64,000 bases of DNA, from positions 1 through 64,000 of the forward strand of contig VZTJ01003848.1 in the NCBI GenBank assembly GCA_013397795.1. The letters are read 5' to 3'. A model generated the notes under the pieces. The model was not told the DNA's origin and did no database searches. It worked only from the letters and a program-made list of their open reading frames with translations. The position numbers were made by a program, and so were the translations under genes. This stretch comes from Orthonyx spaldingii (taxonomy: Eukaryota; Chordata; Aves; Passeriformes; Orthonychidae). Of this stretch, positions 49,359 through 63,100 are shown piece after piece; the stretch's first letter is position 1; each line of letters starts with the position of its first letter.

Positions 49359-52300
49359 GTGAGTTAAACAGCTTATTTGCAAAAAGGCAAAATCAGTTTT
49401 GTATTTGGGAGCTTCGGGAAATACCCTCTGATCACTTTGAACAATATATATCCAGATTTTCCCCACATGGATTTTATATATCCATTGAGGTTAGAAGACA
49501 CTGACAGAGTTTTATGAAAGATGATGAGTTCTGATAGCAAGTGAAAGCTGAAATTGTCAGAACTTTGGGCTTCTGTAGTGTTGGACAGAGAATTGTAGGA
49601 AAGCAGATCACCTACCACAGTTTCTCTGGAAGCTTCATACTTCTGGTCCTTGAAGGAAAGTTTTATTTATTTTTTACAAGACCATAGCTTTATTTTATCT
49701 TTTCTTCTGCAAAGTGAGAAAGATAGAAAGACATATTCATTTAAGGTCATCTAAGCAGTTCCCACAGTCATTGCAATGGTTAGTTACTAGCAGGGTTTAC
49801 AGTCTTTAGACTGGATTCTATCTGACTCAACAACGAAAGGAATTAAACACAGCAGAGGAAATTATTACATCAGGAAAATTAGTTGCTACTTAATTAGCAC
49901 TGATGAGAAACAAAGTGAAGCACAAAAAATACAAGCAGAACACATGCTTAGTTTTGCTAGGCTTGCATATTTTATTTTTTTCATGTTTCTTTGGTCAAAA
50001 TTTAATTTAATATGACTATCTTTAGGTGTCAATATCTGAGCTGGCTAATAAGGCTTCTAAGTGAAGGCAATGAAGTACATTTAATGGACTTTATCTTATC
50101 ATTTATCCAACCAAATGTAGGCACCTACTATGGGAAAACACTAATTGCACTCTGAATATCATAGACCATGCTATCTATTTACCATAAAGGAAACCCAAAG
50201 TGGCTTGGTCTGATGTACAGATCTGCATCCCTCACTGGCTTTTATACATTTCTGGTTCAGGGTTATGGGGTATTTGGGCACATATGGCATGGCATCAGTA
50301 AGACCCTTGTGGTTTTCTCTCAGTTTACACATAAACATCAAGAAAGGCAAGACTTCCATAATTATTCAAATTTCTTTTGAGTCAGCTATTTTTATCTCAA
50401 ATAGCAATGTGTTTTCTCATGTAAAGAGTGATGCCATAACCCATTGCCTGGGCACTGGCAAATTAGTAAATGCAATCTACAATATTTACTTTGCAAACAA
50501 AAAACCCTCATCAACTCTGGTCTACGCTGTAAACCGAGCCAGGTGAAAGAATTACCACAGTCCTGTCTTTTAGAAAGCTTATGAGAGTAATGTCTGCTTT
50601 CATATGACTTGACAAAAATAGCTACCTTAACTGAAGAAACATATTTTACACCAAATTAATGTATATATGTCACAGAAATATTATAGGAAGACTATGTAAA
50701 TAAAATGCTTTATTGCCTTGCTTTACATTTCAGTTTTGGCTAGCCTTCATGATCATTAACCATATTTTGAAATCATTCCATAAGCTATATTTAACTAATA
50801 GTGATTTTGTATAGAAGGACTATTTTAAATAAAGGAGTTAGGAACAAGAAAGGCATTTACATTTAAAAGTCTAATCCAGTGAATCATCCCACACCTGCCA
50901 CTTAAACCTGAAGTCAACTTCCTGCTTGTTTTTTTCTATTTTATGAGAACTGAAAATTTTGCTTCTTCAAATGCCTAGACATTTCTCCCTTCTTTGTGGC
51001 TTGTCATACATCTCCTGTTTAAACTTTCTAGAAATCTTTCTGTTGCATATCTAAATTCATAAATCTTCATTGACAGTATTGTATGTGCCACACAGGAGTA
51101 GTTATCCCAAAAATGTAGGTGAAATTATTTTTAAAGAAACAGCAATAAATATTTCAGTCTGTCTTACATAGCCAAGAATGTCTTACCCAGAATTGTGGTT
51201 TGGGATGTGTCTGCGACACTTCATCATCAGGACAGTCATCTCTCAATTGAATGTCCCAGTCACTAAATTCAAGACCCTAGGCCCCTTCATGCATTTTCTT
51301 TCCTAGTCTGGGAATTTGCTTTTCTTTTTAACACGGTTTTGATTAGACTAATCCACTTGTCTAGAACAATCCTCTGAAAGGTGGAAGACACAGGGAAGAA
51401 TCACTGCAGAAATTGAACCAATTTGACTACAAAGATTAGAGTGATATGATCATGAATAATTAAAATTTAGTAAAAAAAAAAGCATTTTGGCTGTGTTCCT
51501 TATTTGTGGGTTCTGTGACCTGGATGTCATGATACCTGTCTGATACCCTGACAATAGAGATGCCCAACACAGGGGAAGCTCTCTTGGTTCTCTAGAAAGG
51601 GTTTTGGTGTTTCTGTTCAACTCAAGGAGACGAATTCTCCCTCTGCACTATATAGGAAACCAAGACTCTTCACTGGACTCTTGTAGAGGGGACCAGCTGC
51701 ATAAAATAATAGGGTCTAGATCTTGTATTGAACGTAGCCTTTGCCTTTGGAGAGTTTTGGAAATGGACACTGATTGGTCCTGAATTTTAAGGACTTGTGA
51801 ATTACAGGGACTTATTAACCCACTCAAACAATATTGTATAAAGCTTTCAAACTTGGTAAAGGAGCATCTTTTGGAAAAATTCGTGGCCTTAATCTGAATG
51901 CATCAAGAGATGGTCTTGTCTAAATATTTGTCCGTCTATTACTACACCAGTAATATGTTCCAGTGCCTTAATACTTTCACTGTTTATTCGGTATGGGTTA
52001 TTTCCCATTTGATTTTTTTCTGACTTGGAATTACATCCATTCATTCTTACTATGACCTATCATTCCCAGACAAAAGAACCATCTTGTAGCCACTGACTTT
52101 CTCTGGGAATGCATCTGGGTGTTTTGATCAAGGTGCTTCTTGGGTTTCCTTTTGATAAAAGAAACAGACCAAACTCATGTCAAGGTTTTACTCCGAAAGA
52201 TGTATTCTTTCAAATAGTTTTAAGGGCTATTTCTCTGGAACACCTTCAGTTTTTAAAAATCCCTTTTAAAGCACAGAAAACAGTATTCCTGGACTAACCT

Positions 52301-54591
52301 CCATTAGTGTGGCAGAGGCAGATCACCACCATTCCTCCTATTCTCTCTTTCCTCGATCACTGTCCAAATATCACATTTCTGAACATACAGTGATAACATT
52401 ATTGTACTGAAAAATATTATTTTGGGGGTTTATGGCCTTGCTGTAATGTTGTGACCACCATGCCTGCATGGTAATTGTTCATTTGACTGGTCGTATTCCT
52501 TTTGTAAATGATATTAGCAATAGTTTCCTACTCACCTGTATATCCGCAAGAATACTTTTGGAAAGTGGTCCTTTCAAGGCCTCCCTAGAAGGCTCTTCCA
52601 CTAAGGAGGATTACACAATCACATCTGGATTTCAGATCTGTCACTTAACTCTTAATCAGCTTAACTAGAGTTATCATAACTCTTTAAAACAGTCACTGTT
52701 ACTCAGATTCTTGGAGTTTGCTAAGAATTACCATCAAAACAAAGAGGTCAATTGCAGAAAGCTTGAGGCAGTTTCTTTAGATTTTACGAAAATCCTTATA
52801 AATCCTTATTTATTCTAAATAAAAGTATTACTTTATAATCCCATATAAAGGATTGTTGGATCTGCTCTATCTTATATAAATAATATAATATTAAAGAAGA
52901 CATTTTTTCAGTGTACTGAAAAATGTAATTTGGCTTAGTTTCTTTTTTCTCTTATTAAGCTTTATTAAGCAATGCAGAAGTAATGAGAACTCTGAGAGGT
53001 TTTTTTTAAGTCTTCTCTAGGTTACAGCAAGTATTATGGCATATGTTGATGCATATAATTAATAATAAAAAATCCATAATATCTGTATCATTACCACAGA
53101 ACACTTTGAATAAAAATTAGAACTCAGTTCAATATTTGTTCTAAGAAAAAAATGTAATAATATGTTATGTACAGCTACTTCCCATTTCTAATCACTCCAT
53201 GATATTTGTAAAAGATTTATAGTTATTAAAGAGAAAAGTGACATTTACAAAGGTAGAAAAATAAGTTGGCATAAAACAGAACTGAAGAAAACATTTCCTT
53301 ATATCTACTTCATCTACTGAAAGACCTAAACAGAAACTTAATTAATATTAATACTTTCCTTAGGCAGAAATTTTGAAGAGAGAAGGGAAATAAGATGACA
53401 TTCGGTAAGATATTTAAGCCTAAAAAAAGACCTGCTTTGGTGAAATATCAGTTATTTTTGATGTTTGTTTTTCCTCTGCCTTCTCTGCAGTGCTAGATGT
53501 CAGCCAATAATATGATTGAAATTATCATATTTCTAAATTCATCTACACTGTTTGTAGATTCAGTTTCAGATATGACAAAGAGGAAGGAGTAAAACCCTAA
53601 ATAAAGGAGCTCATTAAAGAACTGTTGGGTTTTTGTTTATTTTTTTCTAAGGAGGTAGTTTTTTCTGTAACCTTGGTTAAATTGTCTCCTGTGATGCTGC
53701 TGACCAGCTGCCAAAAACTCCTCCAGTGGTGTATTACCAATATTACTTGTGACTGGGGTTTCCAGGAGTGGAAACCAGCCTGACTACCAGGCTCCTCAAG
53801 AACACATCCCCCCACAGCCCCAGTACAATACCTGCATCTGCTGGTATCAGGAAGGGAAAACTGGGGGGTGTTGAAGGCTCTTTGGTTTCTTTGATAAAGA
53901 CGTTACCATTGCAGTGCTTTACTGTCCCAGGCCACATTTCAGCTCTGAGCTGGCAGTGCTTTTTTCCATGGAGGAATTATCTTCCAGCATGTAACCCACA
54001 GAGTTCCAGAGACTTCCTAAAAAACTCTGTTTAGACATATTTGCCAGGTATGAATTTCTTCGTGGGTATATGTTTGGGGTACTGTAGCAAGAAGCAGAGT
54101 TAACTGGATTATGAGTATGTATATATCATATTTAGCTCATTATAAAGACGTTGTATGAATTTATAGTAAAGGGATGGAGTGAATGCTTTTTTGCAGTGCT
54201 TAATTTTGAAGTGTTTTTCCTCCTAACCAGTGTCAATAATTAATTTTCTAATACTAATGAATAAATGACCCTGTTAAACCATGTTCGCCCTACACTTACA
54301 GTTTTTCAGATGGTAAAGAGCCTATCAAAAGACCTAAACAGTCAAATAAAACCCCAGTCCACAAAACACTTTTAGGAGTGATAGTATATAGGCTTTTTAC
54401 GGAAAAAAGTCAGATGAAAATGACAAATTAAATAAAACTTGTTTTTAAATTTCCCAGTAATTTATAAACTACGAATTGTGCAAATTCAATGCCCCCCAAA
54501 AAGAAGCCCCACTTTGTGACTAAATTGGGAATTGAATTAAATTTAGGCTTCACAAGTATGTTCTTGGGAATTCACCAACTCATCCTTAATC
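49359..54591 (+). other. ADCY8 intron 4, left part
   Basis: AT-rich intronic DNA after the GTGAGT donor. No supported gene or recognised mobile element. Open frames of 60-93 codons are unrelated to any domain I know. Confidence 0.55.
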
Positions 54592-54957
54592 ATAGAATAA
54601 TTAAGGTTGGAAAAGACCTCTAAGATTGAGTTCAACCATTTACCTAACCCTTCCAGGGCCACTACTAAACCATGTCCCTAAGCACCACATCCACATCCAC
54701 GTCTTAAATACCTTCAGGGTTGACAACTCAACCACTTTCCCGAGCAGCCCGTTCCAATGCTTGACAACTCTTTAGATGAAGAAATTGTACCTTATATGCA
54801 ATCTAAATCTCCCGTGGTGCAACTTGAGGCTATTTCCTCTTGTCCTGTGTCCTATTACTTGGGAGAAGAGACTGAGCCCCACCTGGCTGCAACCTCTTTC
54901 TTGGCCACCTGGGCACACGCTGGCTCACGTTCTAATGTTGACCAGTGTCCCATGTAC
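54592..54957 (-). mobile_element. CR1 LINE 3' fragment, antisense, with internal deletion
   Basis: It starts with an inverted CR1 terminus (catagaataattaaggttgg, then aaaagacctctaagattgag). It continues with typical antisense phrases (cccgttccaatgcttgacaa) up to about 54900. It then jumps to a more upstream CR1 segment (ttggccacctgggcacacgc), so the part between is missing. Confidence 0.85.
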
Positions 54958-57900
54958 CTGAAGCAATTCAGTTCTAGAAACTCCTAAGGGGCAGAATTTC
55001 TATGCAGAATTGTTCCTGCCTTAGCTAGAAAGACACACCTTGAATCTTTCTCACGGGGATTTCTGTCCCTGAAATCACTGAAAGCATAATCTTCTAATTA
55101 ACATGAGCTGGCAAGGCAAATTGCTCACCAGATATGACAGCCATAGTAGTTTGCTTCTACAGTATGTCAAGGAACAAAGTTGTTGATATTATATATTATA
55201 AAACTCATGCACCAACATGCCTCAATTCCTTCTGCAGCATGAGAGACCCCAAACTCATTTTTTTCTGGTAGCACAGAGAAGTTCTAACCACCCCATTGTA
55301 CGTTATTCTCAAGAAAAAAAACATTCCTTAGATGGCATGTTAAAATACGTAGAAAGTGTTAAATGTAGGGCCGTATTTAGTTCAGGCATGTGAAAGACTG
55401 CCATATTCATCCCTTTATGTGCATAAAAACTAGAAGTAATCCTTGTAATTGTGTTCCATATCTGGCCCTCCTTTTTATCTACATAACCAGGCTTAAGAAT
55501 TCCCCTCCATCTGTCTCTCTCAAGGTCCCAGCCCTGTTTTCCAAAGTGTCAGAGCTGCAGTAGAAGGAATTTGGATGGATCTCTCTCATCAACCCACCCT
55601 GAAACAGACTGCTGATTAAGAGCTTTGGCCTAGACCCCATTCATGCTGAGAAATGAGGTTTATCCAGGTTTCCTCTGCCATTGGCACGTGTTTCAGGAAC
55701 TGAGCTATTGTACACAAAGGCCAAGTCCCTGCCTTCTCCTACTCTGGCTGCCTTTTAAAAGAAGACTCACGTGCATGACTTGTCTTTGTTCTGTAGTTCA
55801 TCTGCAGTAATTTTTCATCCAAAATGTTCTAAACTTTCAGCTTAAAATTATAAAAATTGCAAAAAATTTTTACTTTTTTGTGGTCTGTTTCTTAGCCTAT
55901 GGGGCTCCCTTCAAAACTGGTGAAATGATTAATTCACCACAGGCAGAATTGAAAAAGTGACATAGCTTATGAAAAAAAATCACTTTTTTCCCATTGTCAG
56001 AAATTTAGCCCAAGGAAACAAGAAATATTAATGAAGTCTCTGACTGTGTCTTTCAGTAACTTGATATTTGAGCAACTCATTTCTGCATCTCCACCTTATG
56101 CCAATTTGCTTTGCTTCCCTTCCAGTCACTAGGGGTGTATTTAATAAGCTCAAATATAAATCATTCACCACATACAAGGTAATTATTTATGAAAAATCTG
56201 CATGTTTTCTTTTTCTCTGGATTTAGGTGAATTGGAAAAAGGTTTTTCATCAAATGCCGCTGAATTAATCTAGAATTATTATTAAAAATAGTTGGGTGTT
56301 TGAGTTTGATCAATATCCCCAGGCAAAAATTCTGATTTAAATTGATCTTGGCAGAATCAGGCCCCTTAATATTCCACTTGCAGCAAATGAAAAGCTGCAA
56401 ATAAGGGGAGAAAATAGCCCCTATTTGTGATATGCTGAGAATTTAATAGATCCCTTCAGTAAATGCTATTAATGAATGAGTATTGGAAGGGATGTGAGGC
56501 TGATGGATACTGATGTGAATGTCTGTATAATATTAACTGTCTTTTACATGCTGAAGGACAACTTCTAGAATTGCATATGGAAAAGGGAAGAGGAACAGGA
56601 TAAATTAAAGAGGAGATGATAACAGCCTCACAACAGTGTAAGAATTTAACACTGTGGTGAAAAGTATTTCCTGAATCAAAGTTCCTGTATGACAATTTTC
56701 TCTTATTTAAATAATTTACTCATTTTACAGTTTCTTCATACATATTTAGATTTTTCATTCATTTTCATTTAAGATCGACTTGTCAACTCTCAGACACCAT
56801 TGCAGTGAGATGACTTTAGGAAGTGGGCTTGAGCTCTAGAGTGTGAGAAAAATCTTGACTGTTACTAGTATCATTCTATACCACTGAAAAGTAGGCAGGG
56901 CCTGACAAAACTCAGTCTCGGATTTAAAACTAGAGCATAGCTGCCCACATTAGCCATGAATCTAACCTTAATGCTGTCATACAACCAGTCTGCCAAAGCC
57001 TCCAGTATAAACTGTAGATGTGATTAAACTACTGAGTTATCGCCGGGAGTCTCATGAGACCAGGCCATTCTCCTCTGCCAAAGGCAGATACCATTACCCC
57101 TCTGTTCTTCCTGAGAGTCGTTGAATTATCTTCTTCTAGATGAAGTATTTCCAGGGATAAAAAGCCCATAGTCTACTTTTGAAATGAGTATGATGGGAAT
57201 AATTAGGGAAGAATAAAAAATGTAAAAGGAATGTAGTCAGGCTGTAACACAGATCACAATTAATGGTCATAATAATTTGATAACAGGAAAAAAGACAGGA
57301 AGACAAGGAGTCATTTAAAAGCTCCCTGTGGCTTCTTGTGCCAGTAGAGATACCTTGCCTGACCACTGCAATGTTCCACAGGACATAAATCTTCTGTCAT
57401 ATTTGTTAGTCCTGTGTGGGTGTTTCACATACCCAGGTGTCTTACATGGTGAAATTAGGTACAGACAGCTGAACTGAAGCCCAGCCAACTGCTTTAGCTG
57501 TGAGCTGAATTTGTCCCCAGTCTTCCCTGACTGCATTGCCTGTCTCTCTTTGGCCAGCAGTGGCAAGCTCACTGCTAGCTGGCACAGGGACACCCAACAC
57601 AGTCACCTCCGTTTGGATATCGCACTCCGTACAGGAGTTCCTGAGCTTTGGCAAATGAGTCAGGTGACATCACATGACAAGAAACAGAAAACATTCACGG
57701 ATAGTTGAATGGGTTTCACACACACATGCACCCAGTTTGCATATGTCAGACCCTCATTACCAGGTCTTGTAATGCATTAAGATTCTTATTCTTGCAAAAA
57801 GCACATCCCTCTGAAGTGGTCTGCTTTGTTGTGCATTTCAGACATGCAGCAAGGTGATGTAAGTCTCATCTGAATTTACTGGAATCAGCACTTGAGCCAG

Positions 57901-60060
57901 TTTAAGTGAGGCATTAAGAACCAAAAAACAGCCTTATCCTGTTGTAGACTATGGTCTTTAACTGTGCTGAAATAAATTCTCACTTAATAGAGGTTTCCCA
58001 TATCATCAGGTAGGTATAATAAATTTTGAAGGTAAAAATATTATTAAAAAATTAAAATATAAAAATCCTTGAGATACATCTTTCTTCTTTCCTTTCTTCT
58101 AGTCTTTCTTTCTTTCCTAGAAATTGACTGGTTTTCCCCTTTTTTTCCCCTCTATTTTGCTATGACGTTATTATTTGTAAAGTATTTGTAGTGGCTCTGA
58201 AGAAAGTGCTGCCTTTTGATTTATTTCACCTCAGTCAAACCAATATGATGTTGTACACAATCACGTTACTTTGTAAATGTAAAAGGCAACCACTTAGAGT
58301 AAGAATCAATTGAACAGGACCTCTAGAAAAGCCAAAAAGCTCTAGAATCTGTGGTTTGTGTCTTCATCTCTTTGCATTTTGTCTAAATGAAGAACACAGA
58401 GAGAAGCTTAAGGAAGCCAATTTGTTGCTTGACATTGACCGATTTATGCCATTGAGTCCTACCTACTTGTCAATTAACTTTTGTGTCTCATAGTTTCACT
58501 GTATAGTACAAAAATAGGTAGAAAGTGTGGTAAAATCAAATCTCTAATTCTTTCCATTGAGGAGGAACCATGTAAAAAAATTGTTTCGGAGGGGTTTAGG
58601 ATGTACAATTTCATTTGGAGCCATATGAAAAATGCCCAGTGTTCTCATGTGGGTCTGCAGAGGGGCTGAAAAGAAGGGAGTGAGGAAAGAGGAGAGTTAC
58701 ATATGAATTTTGACACTTCAGAAGCCTGAGTTCAGCCTGGAATTTTGTGTGAAACTTGGATAGCAAAGCATTGCACTCTGAGGGCAGCACTGGTATTAGC
58801 TGGAGACTTAACCAAAGCTTTAAACACAGTCAGTTCCTACTGATGGTTTAAGGAGATTTCAGGGTGAATCAGCTTACTTTGGCCACGTGCCCAGAGCAGA
58901 TTTTACCCTTGCTGGCATGCTTAAGGCTTCAGCTGACTTCACAAAAAGCTTTGGGTACAAGTGTGTAGGTTCCCTGCGCTACTCCAGGTTTGTGCAAGGC
59001 TTGTCTGAGGTTGCCTACAAAGCTTCATTCTTCCTAAACAAAACTTTGAATGGGACCCATACTCGATTCCTGGGAGAATCACCATTCACATTTGCTCCTA
59101 GATCCTACTTAAATTTTTCTTTTAAAGGTCTGTTACTGGAGCATTTACTGATTGATTATTAATGCTACACTCAGTATTTCTGTGACTCTCCATCACAACA
59201 ACACTTCCATGATACAACTTATAATTTTCTCTGTTCCTGTGCATTGATTGCTTCCTGTGAGGGCCCAACCAGCAGAATACATTGGGCAAATTTACAGGTG
59301 ATCTTGGTCTCACATGCTGGTCTGGGAATTGCAAAAGTTTCAGCAACTCAGGCATTTCTTCCCGCTAGAAAAGGATCTTCTAAAATAACAATCAAATCAC
59401 ACAATAATATTCTGTTTCAGTGTGTAATGATGCTGTTCATATGTATTTTAGAAATTAAATTCACTATTTGCTCTTAGGGTAAAAGATGTCTCTAACTGGA
59501 TGCCAAAGAAACATCATTTCTCCACAGCATGAGCCTGATGCAAGACAGCTTCTTTGAGATCCTTGACATGCAGATATTTGATCAGTTCCTATAGATGTTG
59601 GGAATACTTGAGTGTGAATATGGAAACTTTAGGTGGGAGGATATTATCAGTGGGAGGAAAGAGGTTTTTCATTTATTTCCATTGTGAAAATGGGGCAGGA
59701 AAGGTTGCCCTGGAGGAACATAGCCTAAACTGGGTTATTCATTATCCCAGCTGGCGTTTCTGAATCCTTGGCCTATGTTCCACCTAGCCCTGATGAAACC
59801 TTTCTCCCCATCAGCAAGGATGTCTCTGATTAGCATAAAAGAAAAATCACTATACCCTTTTTTGCTGCAAATGTAAAAGTACTTTATTTTATAAGCGATA
59901 TAAATCACAATTGTACTAATGACAAGCAGGAAACACACAGAAATGAAGTGGGAGTTTGGTTGGTTTTTTTTAACTAATTTTTCAACCACTTTTACTTTCT
60001 CCTAAAAACAATGAAAAAATAATGATTTTTTTTTTTCCTCTTTGATACTTTTGTGCATAG
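54958..60060 (+). other. ADCY8 intron 4, right part
   Basis: Unique intronic DNA ending in the T-rich acceptor of exon 5. It includes a pyrimidine-rich tract at about 58078-58155 (repeated ctttctttc blocks). No supported gene or mobile element. Confidence 0.55.
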
Positions 60061-60188
60061 GAACATCATTGTCTCAGAATAAAGATCCTGGGAGATTGTT
60101 ACTACTGTGTGTCAGGGCTTCCAGAACCTCGCCAGGACCATGCACACTGCTGTGTTGAAATGGGACTCAGCATGATCAAAACTATCAG
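60061..60188 (+). CDS. ADCY8: ADCY8 exon 5: C1a catalytic domain with second metal-binding Asp
   Basis: This 128-nt exon starts in phase 0 with [20 protein letters not shown] and ends …MGLSMIKTI plus AG, the start of an Arg codon to be completed by exon 6. [10 protein letters not shown] carries the second catalytic metal-binding aspartate (codon 60094-60096). The acceptor lies behind a long T-rich tract and reads tgtgcatag|GAA; the donor is [28 protein letters not shown] is typical of the calcium-responsive and related membrane cyclases. The next exon should encode the R(I)GIH…G segment of C1a and is not found in the remaining 3.8 kb, so it lies beyond the right edge. Confidence 0.96.
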
Positions 60189-63100
60189 GTAATGCTTTTT
60201 TCCCCCCTCAATTCATTGTTTCTGCCAGTGTCCTCAACTTCTTACCTGAGAATGCTATTACTGGACAAGTAATTCTTATGTTGGTTCAGAAATCTCAGCA
60301 TTATCACCGTGAAAAGGACAGGACTTTTTTGATCCATGTAATGAATGGGAACAGTTAGTAAAATTATTTTATTAACCTGTGCTACTTCAGAGATGTAACA
60401 CAATAGCTGTGTGTGCATCTGAGAGGTTTCACAGTTCTTGGTAGTTCTCACTTTGTACTGTTGTCATTTTCAAGAGGAGATTGAAGAGGAGAAGGCTGAA
60501 TTGCTTCCTATAATCCCTTTAATAAAATTAAATAACAATGTAAACACAAAATAGAGAGCTTTGGCTATCCTTTAGCTTGGAAACTAGCTCATAAGCAAAC
60601 TCATAAGTACTGAGATTTGCCAGATGAGCAAATTTTACCTGCTAAATTAGGTTGTTGCTTAAATCCACAAGCACTGGAAGTGTTTTAATGAAGGAATGTG
60701 TTCCCATCATGTAAATATAATTATGTTGCTGATAGATTATTGTATTTTGATGCAATTACAATTAATAATAATCATGTTTCAGCAGCCTGTGGGTAGAGCT
60801 TGCCCAATGAGTTACCCTGACACTGGCTGACATCTAATGTTCCAAGGGAAGTTTACTCCATCTTTTTGAACCTTATGGGTTTTTACTGATATAATATATG
60901 AATAAAAAAAATTACTGAGTTTCTCATATCCAAATCCTTTTTCTTTTGCTGTCTTCCCTAAAATAGTGTTGCCTAACACAAGCATTCTCCTCTTTCCCTG
61001 GATATTTTGCTGTCCAACCTCTTCGCTTCTTTTCCAGACCGCTTTGCCCCTTTTATCTGGATCTGTCTTATGACATACATCAGTTAATGCACACTGCAGC
61101 TGCATTACTGAGCTCTTAATAGAGAAAGAATTTGACTAAAATTAATTAATGGAAATTGTAACTGAATAATGATTGCGCAACAGTGATATCTAAGAAGGCT
61201 GGATTCAATTATCACAGGCTAAATGTTGAACAAAGTAATCAATATTTTGCTTCTGGAATCCCCACAGTGAAAGTGAAACATGAATTAGAGAACACAGAGA
61301 TAATAAAAATCTGCCAGCATTGTTAAAATTTTTTGGATGCAGACATCAAATCTTTTGCATTTCTTTGATAACACCACCTGTAATCAACTCATTCATTGAA
61401 AGACCTTTTTCTTCTAAGTGAGTAAATTTCTCTCCATCTCCTTACACATGTGGAAGTCTGTAACACCCCATGCCCATCTATGAACAGGGTCTTGAAGGCA
61501 GTAATCCAGTAGAAATGGTGCTCTATTTTTAGTATCTTAAATGACAGCTACAGTCAGTCGGAACCATGACACCAAAGCCCATCAGGACTTGGGTCATCCA
61601 TCGTGGACTAATTCAGTTCAGATCATCTTCAATTTATTTGATAATCCCAGTATCTGATTTTCTGTCTGTGCAATGAGGATGATTCTTCCCCCAGGCTTTT
61701 CTGTTCAGAGTATAGGAACCTTATGTTGCTTATCTTAATATGTGTTTATAAAGTTCAGAGGGAGGACCAATCCTGCCATGGAATATTAGAAATACTTCTG
61801 CCCACATTTCTGAGAAAATCTGAAGTTATCTACAGACCATTAATTAGAATTAAAGAAGTAGATATCTCTCACAGTTAAGATGAAAAAAAATTCCCTCTTT
61901 AAAAAAGTGAGTTTTTATCACATTGGTCCCTACAGAATTTTACCATATTTAAAATGTGCTGGAGATGACATTTTGATGGTTAGAAAATTTTTTATCTTCA
62001 TCTGAAGATTTCAGAAAATAATATATTTATGTCTAAAATAATAGGGAGATGATCCAAGATGTGAGAAACCATCATTCAGATTTGACAGCTGTATTGAAGT
62101 TATAGACAAGCATTTCTCTCCATTGAAAACAGGTGGTTGGTTACGTTGTACCCATCACTACAACCCTTCTGGTGAGGCAGTGCCCAAAAAATCCCTGTGA
62201 TCTCAGGGTACCATTGCTGAATGCTCCCTCTATTGTCCTTGGTGACTCATGGTCAAAGGGAATAGAACAAGAATATCAAATCCGTTCATTACACAGCATG
62301 TAAAATAAATATTCATGGACAGATTGTCTCACAAGGGACTTCTGTGTTTTGATACAGCTCATATCCATACAGCTAAAATGTTAATGTATTGTTAATTGAG
62401 AGTCTACAACTTGATTTTGAGCTCATATATCAAACATCTGGACTTGGATCTTGCAGATCCACTACTCTTTTTGCAGATGAAAGGAACTGTTCAGAACTCA
62501 ACAAAATAATTCAAGATCCCTATTTTCTCTGTAATGTTTTTTTGCATCACCATGCTTTGTTAAAAATCTCATAAAAGAAACACTATTATTGTTATTCCAA
62601 CCTGACTTCTTATTCTTTACTCCCTTAACTGATATGAATGATTGATGGGCAACTTTTAACCACAGGTAGGTTCCATGGAATCTGATATTTACTCCAAAGT
62701 AAGGCACTTTTGCTCCACCATATTTGGACATGAGAAAAAATCCTAGCTCCATCTGTGCTGCAAAGCCCAAGGACCAGTAAATTCTGTTTAGCTGCAGCTG
62801 GAAATATGAATTAAAGTAAAATGGACAAGTTCTTCATGAGTTCTGTTATTCAGCTGGTTTCCACATCTTTTCACATGCAGCATATCTCTCGTGTTTAATT
62901 TTATTGTATCAATGTCTGTCTGTACTGGCTGATGATGGAAATGGGATATTAGTGGAATGTTCAGTCATCAGATGATAATGTTTCATTTTAGCAATTATCA
63001 TCCAAGCTAAGTGGGTGTCAGGGATAACACCACCTTCTCAAATGTCCTTATTCCTAAAATCTCTTTGATGGGGAGGAGAGGCGAAGGGAGATTGTGTAAG

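Larger units (their letters stand above)
28378..60188 (+). other. ADCY8: ADCY8 gene, internal part (exons 2-5 with introns 2-4)
   Basis: Four exons on the + strand splice into one uninterrupted frame of 521 nt (150 + 131 + 112 + 128). Exon 2 ends in phase 0, exon 3 in phase 2, exon 4 in phase 0 and exon 5 in phase 2. The translated product follows adenylyl cyclase type 8 almost residue for residue as I know it, from the end of membrane domain 1 into catalytic domain C1a. Intron 2 is 18,090 bases (431 of them N), intron 3 is 2,498 and intron 4 is 10,702. AC8 is a plasma-membrane enzyme that makes cAMP from ATP and is stimulated by calcium/calmodulin; in mammals it is mainly neuronal. No stop codon, frameshift or damaged splice site was seen, so this is an intact gene and not a pseudogene. 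Exon numbers assume the mammalian gene structure. Confidence 0.95.
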
